Notes: a model not told the origin generated them from the sequence alone. DNA of 64,000 nt from Rhodovibrionaceae bacterium (GCA_028279885.1 JANQMX010000064.1:117695-181694); one strand, 5' to 3'. Positions 1-9,821 are shown, counted from the stretch's first letter. Program-made: numbers and translations.

Positions 1-1
1 C

Positions 2-2122
2 CGGCTCAACGTTCGCCTCGTGAAGGGCGCCTACTGGGACAGCGAGATCAAGCACGCGCAAGAGCTTGGCCTGCCCGGCTACCCGGTCTTCTCGCGCAAG
101 GTCTCGACCGATGTTTCCTATCTCGCCTGCGCGCGCAAGCTGCTGGCGCAGCCGGAGCGCTTCTATCCGCAGTTCGCCACGCATAACGCCCACAGCCTGG
201 CGGCGGTGCTGGAACTGGCGGGCAACCGGCCGCGTGAGACCTTCGAGTTTCAGCGTCTGCACGGCATGGGCCAGGCGCTCTACGAGGAGGTGGTCGGCGA
301 GGAGAAACTCGGCGTGCCCTGCCGCATCTACGCGCCGGTCGGCCGTCACGACGATCTCTTGGCTTACCTGGTGCGGCGCCTTCTGGAGAACGGCGCCAAC
401 ACCTCCTTCGTCAACCGCATTCAGGACGATCACTTGCCAGTCGATGAGATTATCGCCGACCCGGTGGCCCAGATCGCGCGGTTGGACAGCATTCCTCATC
501 CGCTCATTCCGGTGCCCCGCGATCTCTACGGCGAAGAGCGGGCCAATTCGGCCGGCTTCGACCTGGCAGCACCCGACGTTCTCGAGCCCTTGGCGAAGGA
601 CATGGAGGCTGCGGCGCGGCAACCCTGGCAAGGCGGGGCGCTGATCGGCGGTCGTCTTGCCGGCAGCAAGACCGTCCAGCTGCGCAATCCGGCAGACCGG
701 CGCGAGGTCGTCGGCCAGGTCGGCGAAGCGAGCCCGGAAGACGCCGAGCGGGCGTTGTCCCGCGCTCTACGCGCCTTCCCGGATTGGTCGCGCAGTGCGG
801 CGGATCAGCGCGCCAGCGCCCTGGAACGGGCCGCCGACCTGATGGAGGCGCGCTCCGCCGAGCTGATGGCGCTTTGCGTCAAGGAGGCCGGCAAGACCTT
901 GAACGACGCCATCGCCGAGGTGCGGGAGGCGGTGGACTTCCTGCGCTACTACGCGGTCCGTGCGCGCAAGGACTTCTCGGAGCCAGAAAGCCTGCCGGGA
1001 CCGACGGGCGAGCGTGACGAGATCTCGCTGCACGGGCGCGGTGTCTTCCTCTGCATCAGCCCCTGGAACTTCCCGCTGGCCATCTTCACCGGGCAGGTGT
1101 CGGCTGCCTTGGCCGCCGGCAACTGCGTGCTGGCGAAACCCGCCGAACAGACGCCCCTGATTGCCACCTTGGCCGTCCGGCTGCTGCACCAGGGTGGGGT
1201 GCCGGAAGACGTGCTGCACCTCTTGCCCGGCGACGGAGCGAGCATCGGCGGACGGCTGGTCGCCGACCCCCGGATTGCCGGTGTGGCTTTCACCGGCTCC
1301 ACCGAGACGGCCCGGGTCATTCATCGAGGGCTGGCGGAGCGCGACGGCCCCATTGTCCCCTTGATCGCCGAAACCGGCGGGCAGAACGCCATGATCGTCG
1401 ACTCTACGGCGCTGCCCGAGCAGGTGGTGCGGGACACCATCGACTCGGCTTTCCGCTCGGCCGGCCAGCGCTGCTCGGCACTGCGCGTGCTCTACCTGCA
1501 GCAGGAGGTGGCGGACAAAACCCTGACCATGCTCAAGGGCGCCCTCGCCGAGCTCAAGGTCGGCGACCCGGCCTGGCTGAAGACCGATGTCGGGCCTGTG
1601 ATCGACGAAGAGGCGCGCGACATGCTGCTCGGGCATGCCAAGCGCATGCAGAACGAAGGGGCGCTGCTGGCCAGCGCCAACCTCGGTGACGACTGCGAAC
1701 AGGGCACCTTCGTCGCGCCTTCGGTCTTCGAGATCGACAGCCTGAGCCGCCTGCAACGGGAAGTCTTCGGCCCGATGCTGCACGTGATTCGCTACCAGGC
1801 GGATAAGCTGGACAACGTCATCGAAGCGATCAACGGCACCGGCTATGGCCTGACCCTCGGCGTGCACAGCCGCATCGATTCGACCGTCGACTACGTGCGT
1901 CAGCGGGCGCACGTCGGCAACATGTACGTCAACCGCAACATCATCGGCGCGGTGGTCGGCGTGCAGCCCTTCGGCGGCGAGGGCCTGTCAGGTACAGGCC
2001 CCAAGGCCGGCGGCCCGCGCTACCTGCACCGTTTCGCCACCGAGCGCGTGATCTCCATCGACACCACGGCGGCCGGCGGCAACGCCTCCCTCATGTCGAT
2101 GGAGGAGGCATTGCCGGTTTAG
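2..2122 (+). CDS. putA: Bifunctional proline dehydrogenase / P5C dehydrogenase, C-terminal part
   Basis: This is the 3' portion of PutA, which oxidises proline to P5C with FAD and then to glutamate with NAD. The reading frame is open from the first bases, so the true start lies upstream. The visible start carries the RLVKGAYWDSEIK signature of the proline dehydrogenase barrel. The aldehyde dehydrogenase half begins near base 640. Its general-base Glu (AETGGQ, codon 1370) and nucleophile Cys (AGQRCSA, codon 1472) are both present, so this half looks catalytically intact. The gene converges on the leucine dehydrogenase gene with an 8-nt gap. There is no long C-terminal extension, so this is probably a medium-length PutA; whether an N-terminal DNA-binding domain exists cannot be seen. 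Identification is firm. Confidence 0.96.
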   Translation, partial: RLNVRLVKGAYWDSEIKHAQELGLPGYPVFSRKVSTDVSYLACARKLLAQPERFYPQFATHNAHSLAAVLELAGNRPRETFEFQRLHGMGQALYEEVVGEEKLGVPCRIYAPVGRHDDLLAYLVRRLLENGANTSFVNRIQDDHLPVDEIIADPVAQIARLDSIPHPLIPVPRDLYGEERANSAGFDLAAPDVLEPLAKDMEAAARQPWQGGALIGGRLAGSKTVQLRNPADRREVVGQVGEASPEDAERALSRALRAFPDWSRSAADQRASALERAADLMEARSAELMALCVKEAGKTLNDAIAEVREAVDFLRYYAVRARKDFSEPESLPGPTGERDEISLHGRGVFLCISPWNFPLAIFTGQVSAALAAGNCVLAKPAEQTPLIATLAVRLLHQGGVPEDVLHLLPGDGASIGGRLVADPRIAGVAFTGSTETARVIHRGLAERDGPIVPLIAETGGQNAMIVDSTALPEQVVRDTIDSAFRSAGQRCSALRVLYLQQEVADKTLTMLKGALAELKVGDPAWLKTDVGPVIDEEARDMLLGHAKRMQNEGALLASANLGDDCEQGTFVAPSVFEIDSLSRLQREVFGPMLHVIRYQADKLDNVIEAINGTGYGLTLGVHSRIDSTVDYVRQRAHVGNMYVNRNIIGAVVGVQPFGGEGLSGTGPKAGGPRYLHRFATERVISIDTTAAGGNASLMSMEEALPV

Positions 2123-2130
2123 CAGCGGCC

Positions 2131-3192
2131 TTACTGCGCAGCGGCGGAAAGCGGCGGGGCAAGCCTGTCTTCAGCCACCCGGTCGGCAGCCAGCGAGGTG
2201 GCGACGCCGTCTTGCTCGGCCCGCTCGAAGATCGCCAGCAGCGTTTCGTGAATCCGGTCCACGTGCTGCATGGCGAGGGCTTCGTCATAGGCTGGGCCGC
2301 CCGGGCGGGTCTCGTGGGCGATGACGATCACACCGCCCGCGTTGATGGCGTAGTCCGGTGCATAGAGGATGCCGGCCTGGCGCAGCGCCTCGCCGTGGCG
2401 TTCCTCGGCGAGCTGGTTGTTCGCCGAGCCGGCGACGATGCTGGCTTTCAGGCGTGGAATGGTCTCGTCGTGGATGGTGGCGCCCAGCGCACAGGGCGCA
2501 TAGACGTCGACCTCCTGGTCGTAGATCGCCTCGGGCGCGACGGCCTCCGCACCGAATTCCTGGACGCAGCGCGCGATCGCCTCCTGATTGATGTCGGTGA
2601 CGACCAGCTTGGCGCCCGCAGCATGCAGCAGCCGGCATAGGTGGTAGCCGACGCTGCCCAGGCCCTGCACCGCGACGCGCAGACCGGTGAGATCGTCGCG
2701 GCCCAGCTTGGCCTTGACCGCGGCCTTCAGGCCCATAAAGACGCCGCGCGCCGTCGCCGGCGAAGGATCACCGAAACCGCCGGCACGGGTGCCCGCCACA
2801 TGCGGTGAGACTTCCGCCATGACCTCGACGTTCTCGACGCTGATGCCGACGTCCTCGGCAACACGGTACTGGCCGCCTAGGCTGTCGACCAGCCGGCCCA
2901 TGGCGCGGAAGAGCGCCGGCGACTTGATGTCGGGTGTGCCGAGAATGACGGATTTGCCGCCGCCGAAAGGCAGGTTGGCGAGGGCGGACTTGTAGCTCAT
3001 CCCACGAGAGAGCCGCAGCACGTCCGTGAGGGCATCTTCGTCGCGTGCGTAGTTCCAGAGGCGGCAGCCGCCGACGGCCGGGCCGCGGGTGGTATCGTGG
3101 ATGGCGATGATTGCCTTGAGACCGGTGACGTGGTCGTGGCCGAACAGGACTTTCTCGTGGTCGTCGAATTCCGGATGATCAAAGAGCCACAT
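2131..3192 (-). CDS. ldh: Glu/Leu/Phe/Val dehydrogenase (leucine dehydrogenase type)
   Basis: NAD-dependent amino acid dehydrogenase that reversibly deaminates branched-chain or similar amino acids. The catalytic lysine motif LPFGGGKSVI and the Rossmann motif VQGLGSVG are visible, and the length (353 aa) fits the leucine/phenylalanine dehydrogenase subgroup rather than the larger glutamate dehydrogenases. The chosen start (MWLFDHPEFD) has a GAGGAAA ribosome site 6-7 nt upstream; an open extension to 3276 has no such support. It converges with putA, so two amino acid oxidation genes lie end to end. Substrate choice between Leu, Val and Phe cannot be settled from sequence. Gene symbol is by family only. 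Confidence 0.9.
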   Translation of the reverse strand: MWLFDHPEFDDHEKVLFGHDHVTGLKAIIAIHDTTRGPAVGGCRLWNYARDEDALTDVLRLSRGMSYKSALANLPFGGGKSVILGTPDIKSPALFRAMGRLVDSLGGQYRVAEDVGISVENVEVMAEVSPHVAGTRAGGFGDPSPATARGVFMGLKAAVKAKLGRDDLTGLRVAVQGLGSVGYHLCRLLHAAGAKLVVTDINQEAIARCVQEFGAEAVAPEAIYDQEVDVYAPCALGATIHDETIPRLKASIVAGSANNQLAEERHGEALRQAGILYAPDYAINAGGVIVIAHETRPGGPAYDEALAMQHVDRIHETLLAIFERAEQDGVATSLAADRVAEDRLAPPLSAAAQ

Positions 3193-3379
3193 CGGTCGTT
3201 TCCTCACGCAGTATTCGGTCTCAATAGTATGAGGATCGCCTGACTCTGTTAGGTATTCAATTAAAACCACCGGCATGTGATCAGAAAGACGGAAATAGTC
3301 GCCAAGTCCGGCGACAATCGACAGGAAGTTGCCGCCGCGGCCGACCGATGGTCAGGATCTTAGTTTACCAAATGAGGCG

Positions 3380-4573
3380 CTAAGCGATGCGCCCGGCGGC
3401 TTCCAGGTCGCCGGCGATGCAGGCCTGCATCAGAGGCGTCAGGTTTCCGGGGGTGAGCGGTGTCGGGTTGCTGCCCGCTGTCGGATCCTCGGCCGCCATG
3501 GCGGCCAGCTCTTCCGTGCGGGAGGTTTCGACGCCGAGGCTGGCGAGGTCGTTGTCGATGGCGAGGACCTCCCTCAATGCCAGGACCCAGGCCATGAAGC
3601 TCTCGAAGCTCGGATCCGGAAGGCCAAGCCAGGCGGCCAGCCGGGTAATCTTCGCTTCGATGACCGGGCGGTTGAAGGCCAGGACGTAAGGCATCACCAC
3701 GGCGTTGGTCAGGCCATGGTGGGTGTCGTAAACGGCGCCGACCGGGTGGGAGAGGGCGTGAATGGCGCCGAGTCCCTTCTGGAAAGCGGTGGCCCCCATG
3801 GAGGCGGCGGCCAGCATGCAGCCGCGGGCATAGACGTCGTCGCCGTTTTGGGTCGCCACCGGCAGCCAGTCCTTGACCAGACGCATGCCCTCCACGGCGA
3901 TGCCTTCGCACATGGGGTGAAAGCCGGGGGCGCAGTAGGCCTCCAGGCAGTGGGCCAGGGCATCCATGCCGGTGGCGGCGGTGATGTGCGGCGGCAGGCC
4001 GACAGTCAGCTCCGGGTCGGAGACGACGATGGCCGGCAGCATGTTGGGGTGGAAGATGATCTTCTTGGTGTGGTCGCGCTCGTCCAAGATCACGCCGGCG
4101 CGGCCGACCTCGGAGCCGGTGCCGGCTGTGGTCGGCACGGCGATGATCTTGGGTATGTCCGGGTTGGCTGCCTTCCAGTCGTCACCTCGGTCTTCGAAGT
4201 CCCAGATCGGCCGTTCCTGAACGGCAGCGAAGGCGATCACTTTGCCGGCGTCGAGCGCGCTGCCGCCGCCGAAGGCAATGACACCATCGTGCCCCCCCTC
4301 TTTGTAGGCGGCGACTCCGTCTTCCACGTTCTGCCCCACCGGGTTGCCCTTCACGGCACTGAACAGGCCGGTGGGGACGCCGGCTTCCCCGTTCCGCGAG
4401 ACGACGTCCTGCACCATGGGAAGCGCAGCCAGCCCGGGGTCGGTGACCAGCAGTGGGCGTTGCATGCCGAGGCTCTGACAGGCGCGCGGCAGGCCGGCGA
4501 TGGCGCCCGCCCCAAAGCGAACCTGGGTGGGGAAGCTCCAGAGGGATTTCAGGCTGCTCGGGTCCTTGGTCAT
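3380..4573 (-). CDS. Iron-containing alcohol dehydrogenase
   Basis: Group III (Fe-dependent) alcohol dehydrogenase, 397 aa, NAD(P)-linked. It shows the GGGSALDAGK nucleotide-binding loop, the TTAGTGSE motif, and the metal-ligand set: Asp and His in GMDALAHCLEAY, then His residues in HALSHPVG and THHGLTN. The enzyme should interconvert an alcohol or semialdehyde and its carbonyl partner in the cytoplasm; the substrate is unknown. It lies 70 nt upstream of a transporter gene on the same strand and 187 nt from the leucine dehydrogenase start. There is no strong ribosome site before the ATG. Members of this family range from ethanol and butanol dehydrogenases to hydroxyacid-oxoacid transhydrogenases. 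Confidence 0.92.
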   Translation of the reverse strand: MTKDPSSLKSLWSFPTQVRFGAGAIAGLPRACQSLGMQRPLLVTDPGLAALPMVQDVVSRNGEAGVPTGLFSAVKGNPVGQNVEDGVAAYKEGGHDGVIAFGGGSALDAGKVIAFAAVQERPIWDFEDRGDDWKAANPDIPKIIAVPTTAGTGSEVGRAGVILDERDHTKKIIFHPNMLPAIVVSDPELTVGLPPHITAATGMDALAHCLEAYCAPGFHPMCEGIAVEGMRLVKDWLPVATQNGDDVYARGCMLAAASMGATAFQKGLGAIHALSHPVGAVYDTHHGLTNAVVMPYVLAFNRPVIEAKITRLAAWLGLPDPSFESFMAWVLALREVLAIDNDLASLGVETSRTEELAAMAAEDPTAGSNPTPLTPGNLTPLMQACIAGDLEAAGRIA

Positions 4574-4643
4574 GGGCGTCGCTTTCTTCTCTCGATTGTT
4601 GTTGCTTGGTCTTGCTGGAAGCCTTGGTGGCTCCCCTTGGTTT

Positions 4644-6344
4644 TCAGTGGCCGCGGCCGCCGCGGCGGGATCGCATGATGGTGCGTGACAGTAGAATCAC
4701 GGGAAGCAGGCCGGCGCCGACGATCATCAGAGACGGCGTCGCCGCTTCGGCCAGACGTTCGTCGGAAGCCAGGCGGTAGGCCTGCACCGCCAGGGTATCG
4801 TAGTTGAACGGCCGCATGATGAGAGTCGCCGGAAGCTCTTTCATGACGTCGACGAAAACGAGCAGCAGGGCGGTCAGCACGCTGCCGCGCATGAGCGGCA
4901 GCAGCACCCGGCCGAAGGTGCGGGTCGCGCCGGCACCGAGGGTCACGGCGGCATCGTCCATGCTGCGGGAGATCTTGCCGAAGCTGGCCTCGACGGTGTT
5001 GAGCGAGACGGCAAGGAAGCGGACCACATAAGCGAAGATCAGGGCGGCGATGGTGCCGGTAAACAGCAGGCCGCTGGAGACCCCGAACTCGGCGCGCAGC
5101 CAGCGGTCCAGGGCGTTGTCGAAGCCGGCCAGGGGGATCAGGATGCCGACGGCGATCACCGAGCCCGGCACGGCATAGCCGAGGCTGGCGATGCGCGTTG
5201 CCAGGCGGGTCGGCCAGATGGGCAGGCGCCGCAAGCTGTAAGCGAGAAAGAGCGAGACGCTGACGGCGACCACGGCGGCAATGCTGCCCAGGGTGAAGGT
5301 GTTGCCGAGCAGGGTCAGATAGCGCGGGCTGAAGATCTCATGCTCGTTGATCGCATGCAGATGCAGCATCAGGCCGACCGGCAGGAGAAAGCCGAAGGTG
5401 ACCGGTAGGGCGCAGATCACGAAGGCCGCCGCCGCCTTCCAGCCGCGCAAGCGAAAGCGCGGCAGGTCGCGCACCACGTTGGTGGTCTCGTGGTACTTGG
5501 CGACGCCCCGCTGATGCCGTTCGAGCCACATCAGCACGGCGACGAAGAGCAGCAGCAGGCTCGCCAAACGGCCGGCTGAGACCGGGTCGCTCATGTCGAA
5601 CCACGCCCGGTAGATCCCTGTGGTGAAGGTCGGGACCCCAAAATGGGCCACGGTGCCGAAATCGGCCAAGGCCTCCATCAGCGCCAGGGCCGTGCCGGTG
5701 GCGATCGCCGGCCGGGCCAGCGGCAGGGCCACCTTCCAAAAGCTGGCCCAGGCGCTGCGCCCAAGGGTCCGGCTCGCTTCCAGCACGCAGATCGACTGCT
5801 CGAGAAAGGCCGCACGGGTCAAAAGATAGACGTAGGGGTAGAGCACCAGCGTGAAGACCACCACCGCCCCTTCCAGGGAGCGGATGTTGGGGAACCAATA
5901 GTCCCGCGGCCCGAGGCCGGTGACATCGCGAAACAGGCTCTGCACGGCCCCGGAATGCTGCAGGAAGTCGGTATAGACGTAGGCGATGATGTAGGCGGGG
6001 GCTGCCAGCGGCAGGATGAGCAGCCATTCGAACCAGCGACGTCCGGGAAAGCGGCACATGGTCACCAGCCAAGCCGTTGCGACGCCGCCGAACAGCACGC
6101 CCAGGCCGGTGAAGAAGACAAGGCGAAAGGTGTTGCCGATGAACTGCGGCAGGTTCTGATCCAGCACGCGCGACCAGCTGTCGCCCCCGGGCTCGAGGAA
6201 GCTCTCGAGCACACCCAGGACAGGCAAGGAAAGCAGGCCCGCGACGGCTAAGGCGGCCAGCGCCGTCAGCAGCCTGCGCCGGCTGCGGCGGACTGCAGAG
6301 GGGCCGCTTCCGGTGGGTTGGTAGCCGATGGCAGGTGCGCTCAA
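4644..6344 (-). CDS. fbpB: Iron(III)-type ABC transporter permease (FbpB/AfuB-like)
   Basis: Fused two-domain inner-membrane permease of 566 aa with about 12 hydrophobic segments, as in ferric-iron (FbpB/SfuB/AfuB) importers. Both halves carry an EAA-type cytoplasmic loop that docks the ATPase: EASRTLGRSAWASFWKVALP in the first half and a DDAAVTLGAGATRTF loop in the second. The start appears to be TTG at 6344, with a weak GAGAG element upstream; no better ATG or GTG is in frame before the first membrane segment. No gene for the binding protein or ATPase is adjacent in this window, so the system must be completed from elsewhere or the gene is an orphan. Thiamine or putrescine import is less likely because those permeases differ in size. 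Confidence 0.85.
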   Translation of the reverse strand: MSAPAIGYQPTGSGPSAVRRSRRRLLTALAALAVAGLLSLPVLGVLESFLEPGGDSWSRVLDQNLPQFIGNTFRLVFFTGLGVLFGGVATAWLVTMCRFPGRRWFEWLLILPLAAPAYIIAYVYTDFLQHSGAVQSLFRDVTGLGPRDYWFPNIRSLEGAVVVFTLVLYPYVYLLTRAAFLEQSICVLEASRTLGRSAWASFWKVALPLARPAIATGTALALMEALADFGTVAHFGVPTFTTGIYRAWFDMSDPVSAGRLASLLLLFVAVLMWLERHQRGVAKYHETTNVVRDLPRFRLRGWKAAAAFVICALPVTFGFLLPVGLMLHLHAINEHEIFSPRYLTLLGNTFTLGSIAAVVAVSVSLFLAYSLRRLPIWPTRLATRIASLGYAVPGSVIAVGILIPLAGFDNALDRWLRAEFGVSSGLLFTGTIAALIFAYVVRFLAVSLNTVEASFGKISRSMDDAAVTLGAGATRTFGRVLLPLMRGSVLTALLLVFVDVMKELPATLIMRPFNYDTLAVQAYRLASDERLAEAATPSLMIVGAGLLPVILLSRTIMRSRRGGRGH

Positions 6345-6636
6345 AGCCGCTCTCTTTTCCCTGTCAGTGCGAAGCGTTCGTAAAGGAGATGCTTACTGTC
6401 TTGGACAACCACGATCAATCGCCAGGGGCTGTGCGGCGGCTTCGCTGATAACCATGCAACTTTACCGGTTAAATCGGGGACTTGCATGGTTGATGAGGCG
6501 GCACGGCGAACGCTTACCAAATCGCTTAAGTAAGGCGTTCTTAATTACTCTCTGAGAGGCTCGGCACGGTCATTTTTCGGGCCGAACTCCGCCACTCTTT
6601 GGCGGCCTCAGGCAACAGCGCTGGATAGTTCATAGC
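6345..6636. promoter_or_regulatory. Divergent intergenic region upstream of cheA
   Basis: 292 bases between the divergent permease and cheA genes, clearly lower in GC than its neighbours around 6400-6560. It must hold the che operon promoter and probably the permease promoter. I could not single out a convincing -35/-10 pair or operator, and no credible open frame with a ribosome site lies here. Confidence 0.4.
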
Positions 6637-9351
6637 ATGGATGATTTGCTGGCTGAGTTCCTCACGGAGAGTAACGAAGGTCTCCAGGTTCTCGACAACG
6701 AGCTTGTTAAGCTCGAGCAGAACCCGAATGACCCCGAGCTCCTGTCCAACATCTTTCGGCTGATGCATACCATTAAGGGAACCTGTGGTTTCCTTGGTCT
6801 GCCTCGTCTGGAAGGTGTCGCGCATGCCGGGGAGAACGTCCTCGGCAGGCTGCGCGATGGCGAGATCACTGTCTCGCCGGAGATCGTCTCTCTTATTCTG
6901 GAGTGCCTCGATCGCATTCGCGAGATTCTCGCGGCGCTCGAAGCCACCGAGAGCGAGCCGGAGGGAGACGACGCGGACCTGATCGCCCGTCTCAACGCGG
7001 CCGCAGAAGGCAAGGCGAGTGCGCCGGAGGCACCCGCAGCCGACGAACCCGCGCCCGAGCCCGTCGAGATGGTCTCTGAGGAAGAGAGCCAGCCCGGCGA
7101 CGCCTCAGAGCCTGAAGCGGTCGAAACCGAAGCCGCCGCTGAGGCCACCGTCGAGGCTGCTCCCGAGAGCGAGGCGCCTGTCGAGCCGACACCGGAGACA
7201 CCGGAAGCGCCGAAGCCAGCGGCAAGCGATGCGCCACCCGCCCCAGCCGCCAAGGCCGAGGCCAAGGCGACCAAGGAGTCGGCCGTCGCCAATCAATCTA
7301 TCCGCGTCAACGTGGACTTGCTGGAAGACCTGATGACCATGGTCTCCGAGCTGGTGCTGACCCGCAACCAGCTGCTGCAGATCCTGCGGACGCAGAAGGA
7401 AAGCGAGTTCGGCGGTCCCCTGCAGCGGCTGAACCATGTGGTTTCCGAGTTGCAGGAAGGCGTGATGAAGACGCGCATGCAGCCGATCGGCAACGCCTGG
7501 GCCAAGCTGCCGCGTCTGGTTCGCGACCTGTCCCACGAGCTGGGCAAGAAGATCGAACTGGAGATGCGCGGCGCCGATACCGAGCTCGATCGTCAAGTGC
7601 TCGATCTGATCAAGGATCCGCTGACCCACATGGTGCGCAACTCGGCCGACCATGGCCTGGAGCGTACCGAGGACCGGGTGTCGACCGGCAAGTCCGAGAC
7701 CGGGACCATCGTCCTTGAGGCCTATCACGAAGGTGGCCAGATCATCATCAAGATCTCCGACGACGGCCGCGGCATCAATGTCGATCGGGTCAAGGAAAAG
7801 GCCATCGTGAATGGCTTGGCCACCGAGGCAGAAATGGAGATGCTGAGCGATCAGCAGATCAATCAGTTCATCTTCAAGCCGGGTTTCTCCACGGCTGAGG
7901 CGGTGACGGCCGTTTCCGGCCGCGGCGTCGGCATGGACGTGGTGCGCACCAACATCGAGAAGATCGGCGGGACCATCGAGCTGACCTCGACGCAGGGCGA
8001 GGGCAGCTGCTTCACCATCAAGATCCCGCTGACGCTGGCCATCGTGTCTGCCCTGATCGTTGCCTGCGCCGGCGAGCGCTTCGCCATTCCGCAGCTTTCC
8101 GTGGTCGAGCTGGTGCGCGCCTCCGGCGCCTCCGAGCACAGCATCGAGCGTATCCAGGATACGCCCGTCTTGCGGCTGCGCGACAGGCTGCTGCCGCTGG
8201 TGCACCTGCGCGACCTGCTGCACCTCGAAAACGACTTCACCGAGCTCACCGAGGAGCAGGAAGACGTTCGCCGCGACGATTTCATCGTCGTTACCCAAGT
8301 GGCGAACTACTCCTTCGGCATCATCGTCGATCGGGTGTTCGATACGGAGGAAATCGTCGTCAAGCCGGTCGCCCCGATCTTGCGCGAGATCTCGCTGTTC
8401 TCGGGCAACACCATCCTGGGCGACGGCTCGGTCGTGATGATCCTCGACCCCAACGGCATTGCATCCGTCACCGGCGAGATCAACGTCACCGACAAGGCCG
8501 AGGAAGACGCCCAGCAGGAAGTGGCACATGCCGAAGATCGCGTCGCGATGCTGCTGTTCCGGGCGGAAGGAAACACGCCCAAGGCGGTCCCGCTGTCCCT
8601 TGTGGCGCGCCTGGAGGAGGTCGATCTGGCCCAGGTCGAAGCCTCGGGCGACCAGCGAGTCGTGCAGTACCGCGGTCAGCTCATGCCGCTCTTCACCATG
8701 GAGGGCAGCGAGGAGCCGACCAGCGAAAGCGGCCGCCGGCCGGTCCTGGTGTTCTCGGAGCAAGGCCGCAACCTCGGCCTGATGGTCAACGAGATCGTCG
8801 ACATCATCGAAACGCCGCTGAACGTCGAGCTGAGTGGCGAATCCGATGGCTTTGTCGGCTCGGCCATCATCAACGATGCGGCGACCGAGGTCATCGACGT
8901 CGGATACTACGTCAATCTTGCCTTCGACGACTGGTTCGGCGCAGGGCGACAGGCAACCGCGGATGCAGGCAATGGGCGCCGTGTGCTGCTGGTCGACGAC
9001 AGCGCCTTCTTCCGCAATCTGCTGTCGCCGCTGCTCGATGTGGCCGGCTATCAGGTCACGACGGTGGAGAGCGCCGTCGAAGCCCTGCAGCTCTGCGAGG
9101 AGGGCAGGGACTTCGACGTCATCATCTCCGACATCGAGATGCCGGGCATGAGCGGCTACGACCTCTGCGAAGCCCTGAAGACGAAGCGCTGGGCAGAAAC
9201 ACCCATCGTTGCGCTCTCCGCCCACTCATCGCCGGGCGATATCGCGCGTGGCCGGGAAGTGGGCTTCGCGGACTACGTCGCTAAGTTCGACCGAGACGCC
9301 CTGCTGTCGTCTCTCGACGAAACGCTAGCCGAGATGCGAGGCGCAGCATGA
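6637..9351 (+). CDS. cheA: Hybrid chemotaxis histidine kinase CheA with C-terminal receiver
   Basis: Cytoplasmic kinase of the chemotaxis array, 904 aa. Domains in order: Hpt (1-105, phosphorylated His44 in RLMHTIKGTCGF); an Ala/Glu/Pro-rich linker (about 125-215); the dimerisation helices (about 218-290); the HATPase domain with N box near 330 (MVRNSADHG) and G boxes DDGRGIN and GRGVGMD; a CheW-like regulatory domain; a second, weaker CheW-like domain (about 640-770); and a receiver (about 785-904) with phospho-acceptor Asp832 in IISDIEMPG. No P2-type CheY-binding domain is obvious in the linker. The stop codon overlaps the cheW start (ATGA). The arrangement resembles Azospirillum and Rhodospirillum che1 kinases, where the receiver may act as a phosphate sink. 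Confidence 0.96.
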   Translation: MDDLLAEFLTESNEGLQVLDNELVKLEQNPNDPELLSNIFRLMHTIKGTCGFLGLPRLEGVAHAGENVLGRLRDGEITVSPEIVSLILECLDRIREILAALEATESEPEGDDADLIARLNAAAEGKASAPEAPAADEPAPEPVEMVSEEESQPGDASEPEAVETEAAAEATVEAAPESEAPVEPTPETPEAPKPAASDAPPAPAAKAEAKATKESAVANQSIRVNVDLLEDLMTMVSELVLTRNQLLQILRTQKESEFGGPLQRLNHVVSELQEGVMKTRMQPIGNAWAKLPRLVRDLSHELGKKIELEMRGADTELDRQVLDLIKDPLTHMVRNSADHGLERTEDRVSTGKSETGTIVLEAYHEGGQIIIKISDDGRGINVDRVKEKAIVNGLATEAEMEMLSDQQINQFIFKPGFSTAEAVTAVSGRGVGMDVVRTNIEKIGGTIELTSTQGEGSCFTIKIPLTLAIVSALIVACAGERFAIPQLSVVELVRASGASEHSIERIQDTPVLRLRDRLLPLVHLRDLLHLENDFTELTEEQEDVRRDDFIVVTQVANYSFGIIVDRVFDTEEIVVKPVAPILREISLFSGNTILGDGSVVMILDPNGIASVTGEINVTDKAEEDAQQEVAHAEDRVAMLLFRAEGNTPKAVPLSLVARLEEVDLAQVEASGDQRVVQYRGQLMPLFTMEGSEEPTSESGRRPVLVFSEQGRNLGLMVNEIVDIIETPLNVELSGESDGFVGSAIINDAATEVIDVGYYVNLAFDDWFGAGRQATADAGNGRRVLLVDDSAFFRNLLSPLLDVAGYQVTTVESAVEALQLCEEGRDFDVIISDIEMPGMSGYDLCEALKTKRWAETPIVALSAHSSPGDIARGREVGFADYVAKFDRDALLSSLDETLAEMRGAA

Positions 9352-9821
9352 CCCAGACTGGACAGGATATGACCGGGACCGACCTGTCGAACGATTTCGT
9401 CACTTTTTGGATCGCGGAGCAGCTTTTCGGCATCCACGTCCTCAAGGTGCAGGACATTCTGGCCCAATCGAAGACGACGCCTGTACCGCTCGCGCCGCCG
9501 GAGATTGCCGGCTCGCTCAATCTGCGCGGGCGCATCGTAACCTCCGTCGACGTTCGCTGCCGGTTGGGCCTACCGCCCGACACCTCGGAAGGGGGCGGGA
9601 CCAGCATCGTGGTCGAGCAGGACCACGATCTCTACAGCCTGCTTGTCGACTCGGTTGGGGAAGTCCTGACGCTCGCCGCCGACTCGTTCGAACCGAACCC
9701 GCCGACCCTAAGCCCGGCGATCCGCCAGTACGCAACCGGCATCTATCGCTTGGAGAAGGAACTGCTGGTGGTTCTGGACGTTGACCGACTGCTCGATTAC
9801 GGCCGCTCGGCGGCTGCCTGA
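9348..9821 (+). CDS. cheW: Chemotaxis coupling protein CheW
   Basis: A 157-aa single-domain CheW adaptor that links chemoreceptors to CheA. The CheW fold is recognisable from FWIAEQLFGIHVLKVQDIL, the GSLNLRGRIVTSVDVR strand pair, and the DSVGEVLTL segment. The start codon lies inside the cheA stop (ATGA), which suggests translational coupling and a fixed stoichiometry with the kinase. It is second in the cheAWYBR operon. Confidence 0.95.
   Translation: MTQTGQDMTGTDLSNDFVTFWIAEQLFGIHVLKVQDILAQSKTTPVPLAPPEIAGSLNLRGRIVTSVDVRCRLGLPPDTSEGGGTSIVVEQDHDLYSLLVDSVGEVLTLAADSFEPNPPTLSPAIRQYATGIYRLEKELLVVLDVDRLLDYGRSAAA

Noticed and set aside
7105..9225. Long open frame (about 700 codons) antisense to cheA
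   Set aside because: High-GC codon bias leaves the antisense frame open; the His/Gln/Asp-rich translation resembles no protein and the sense strand is a clear CheA.
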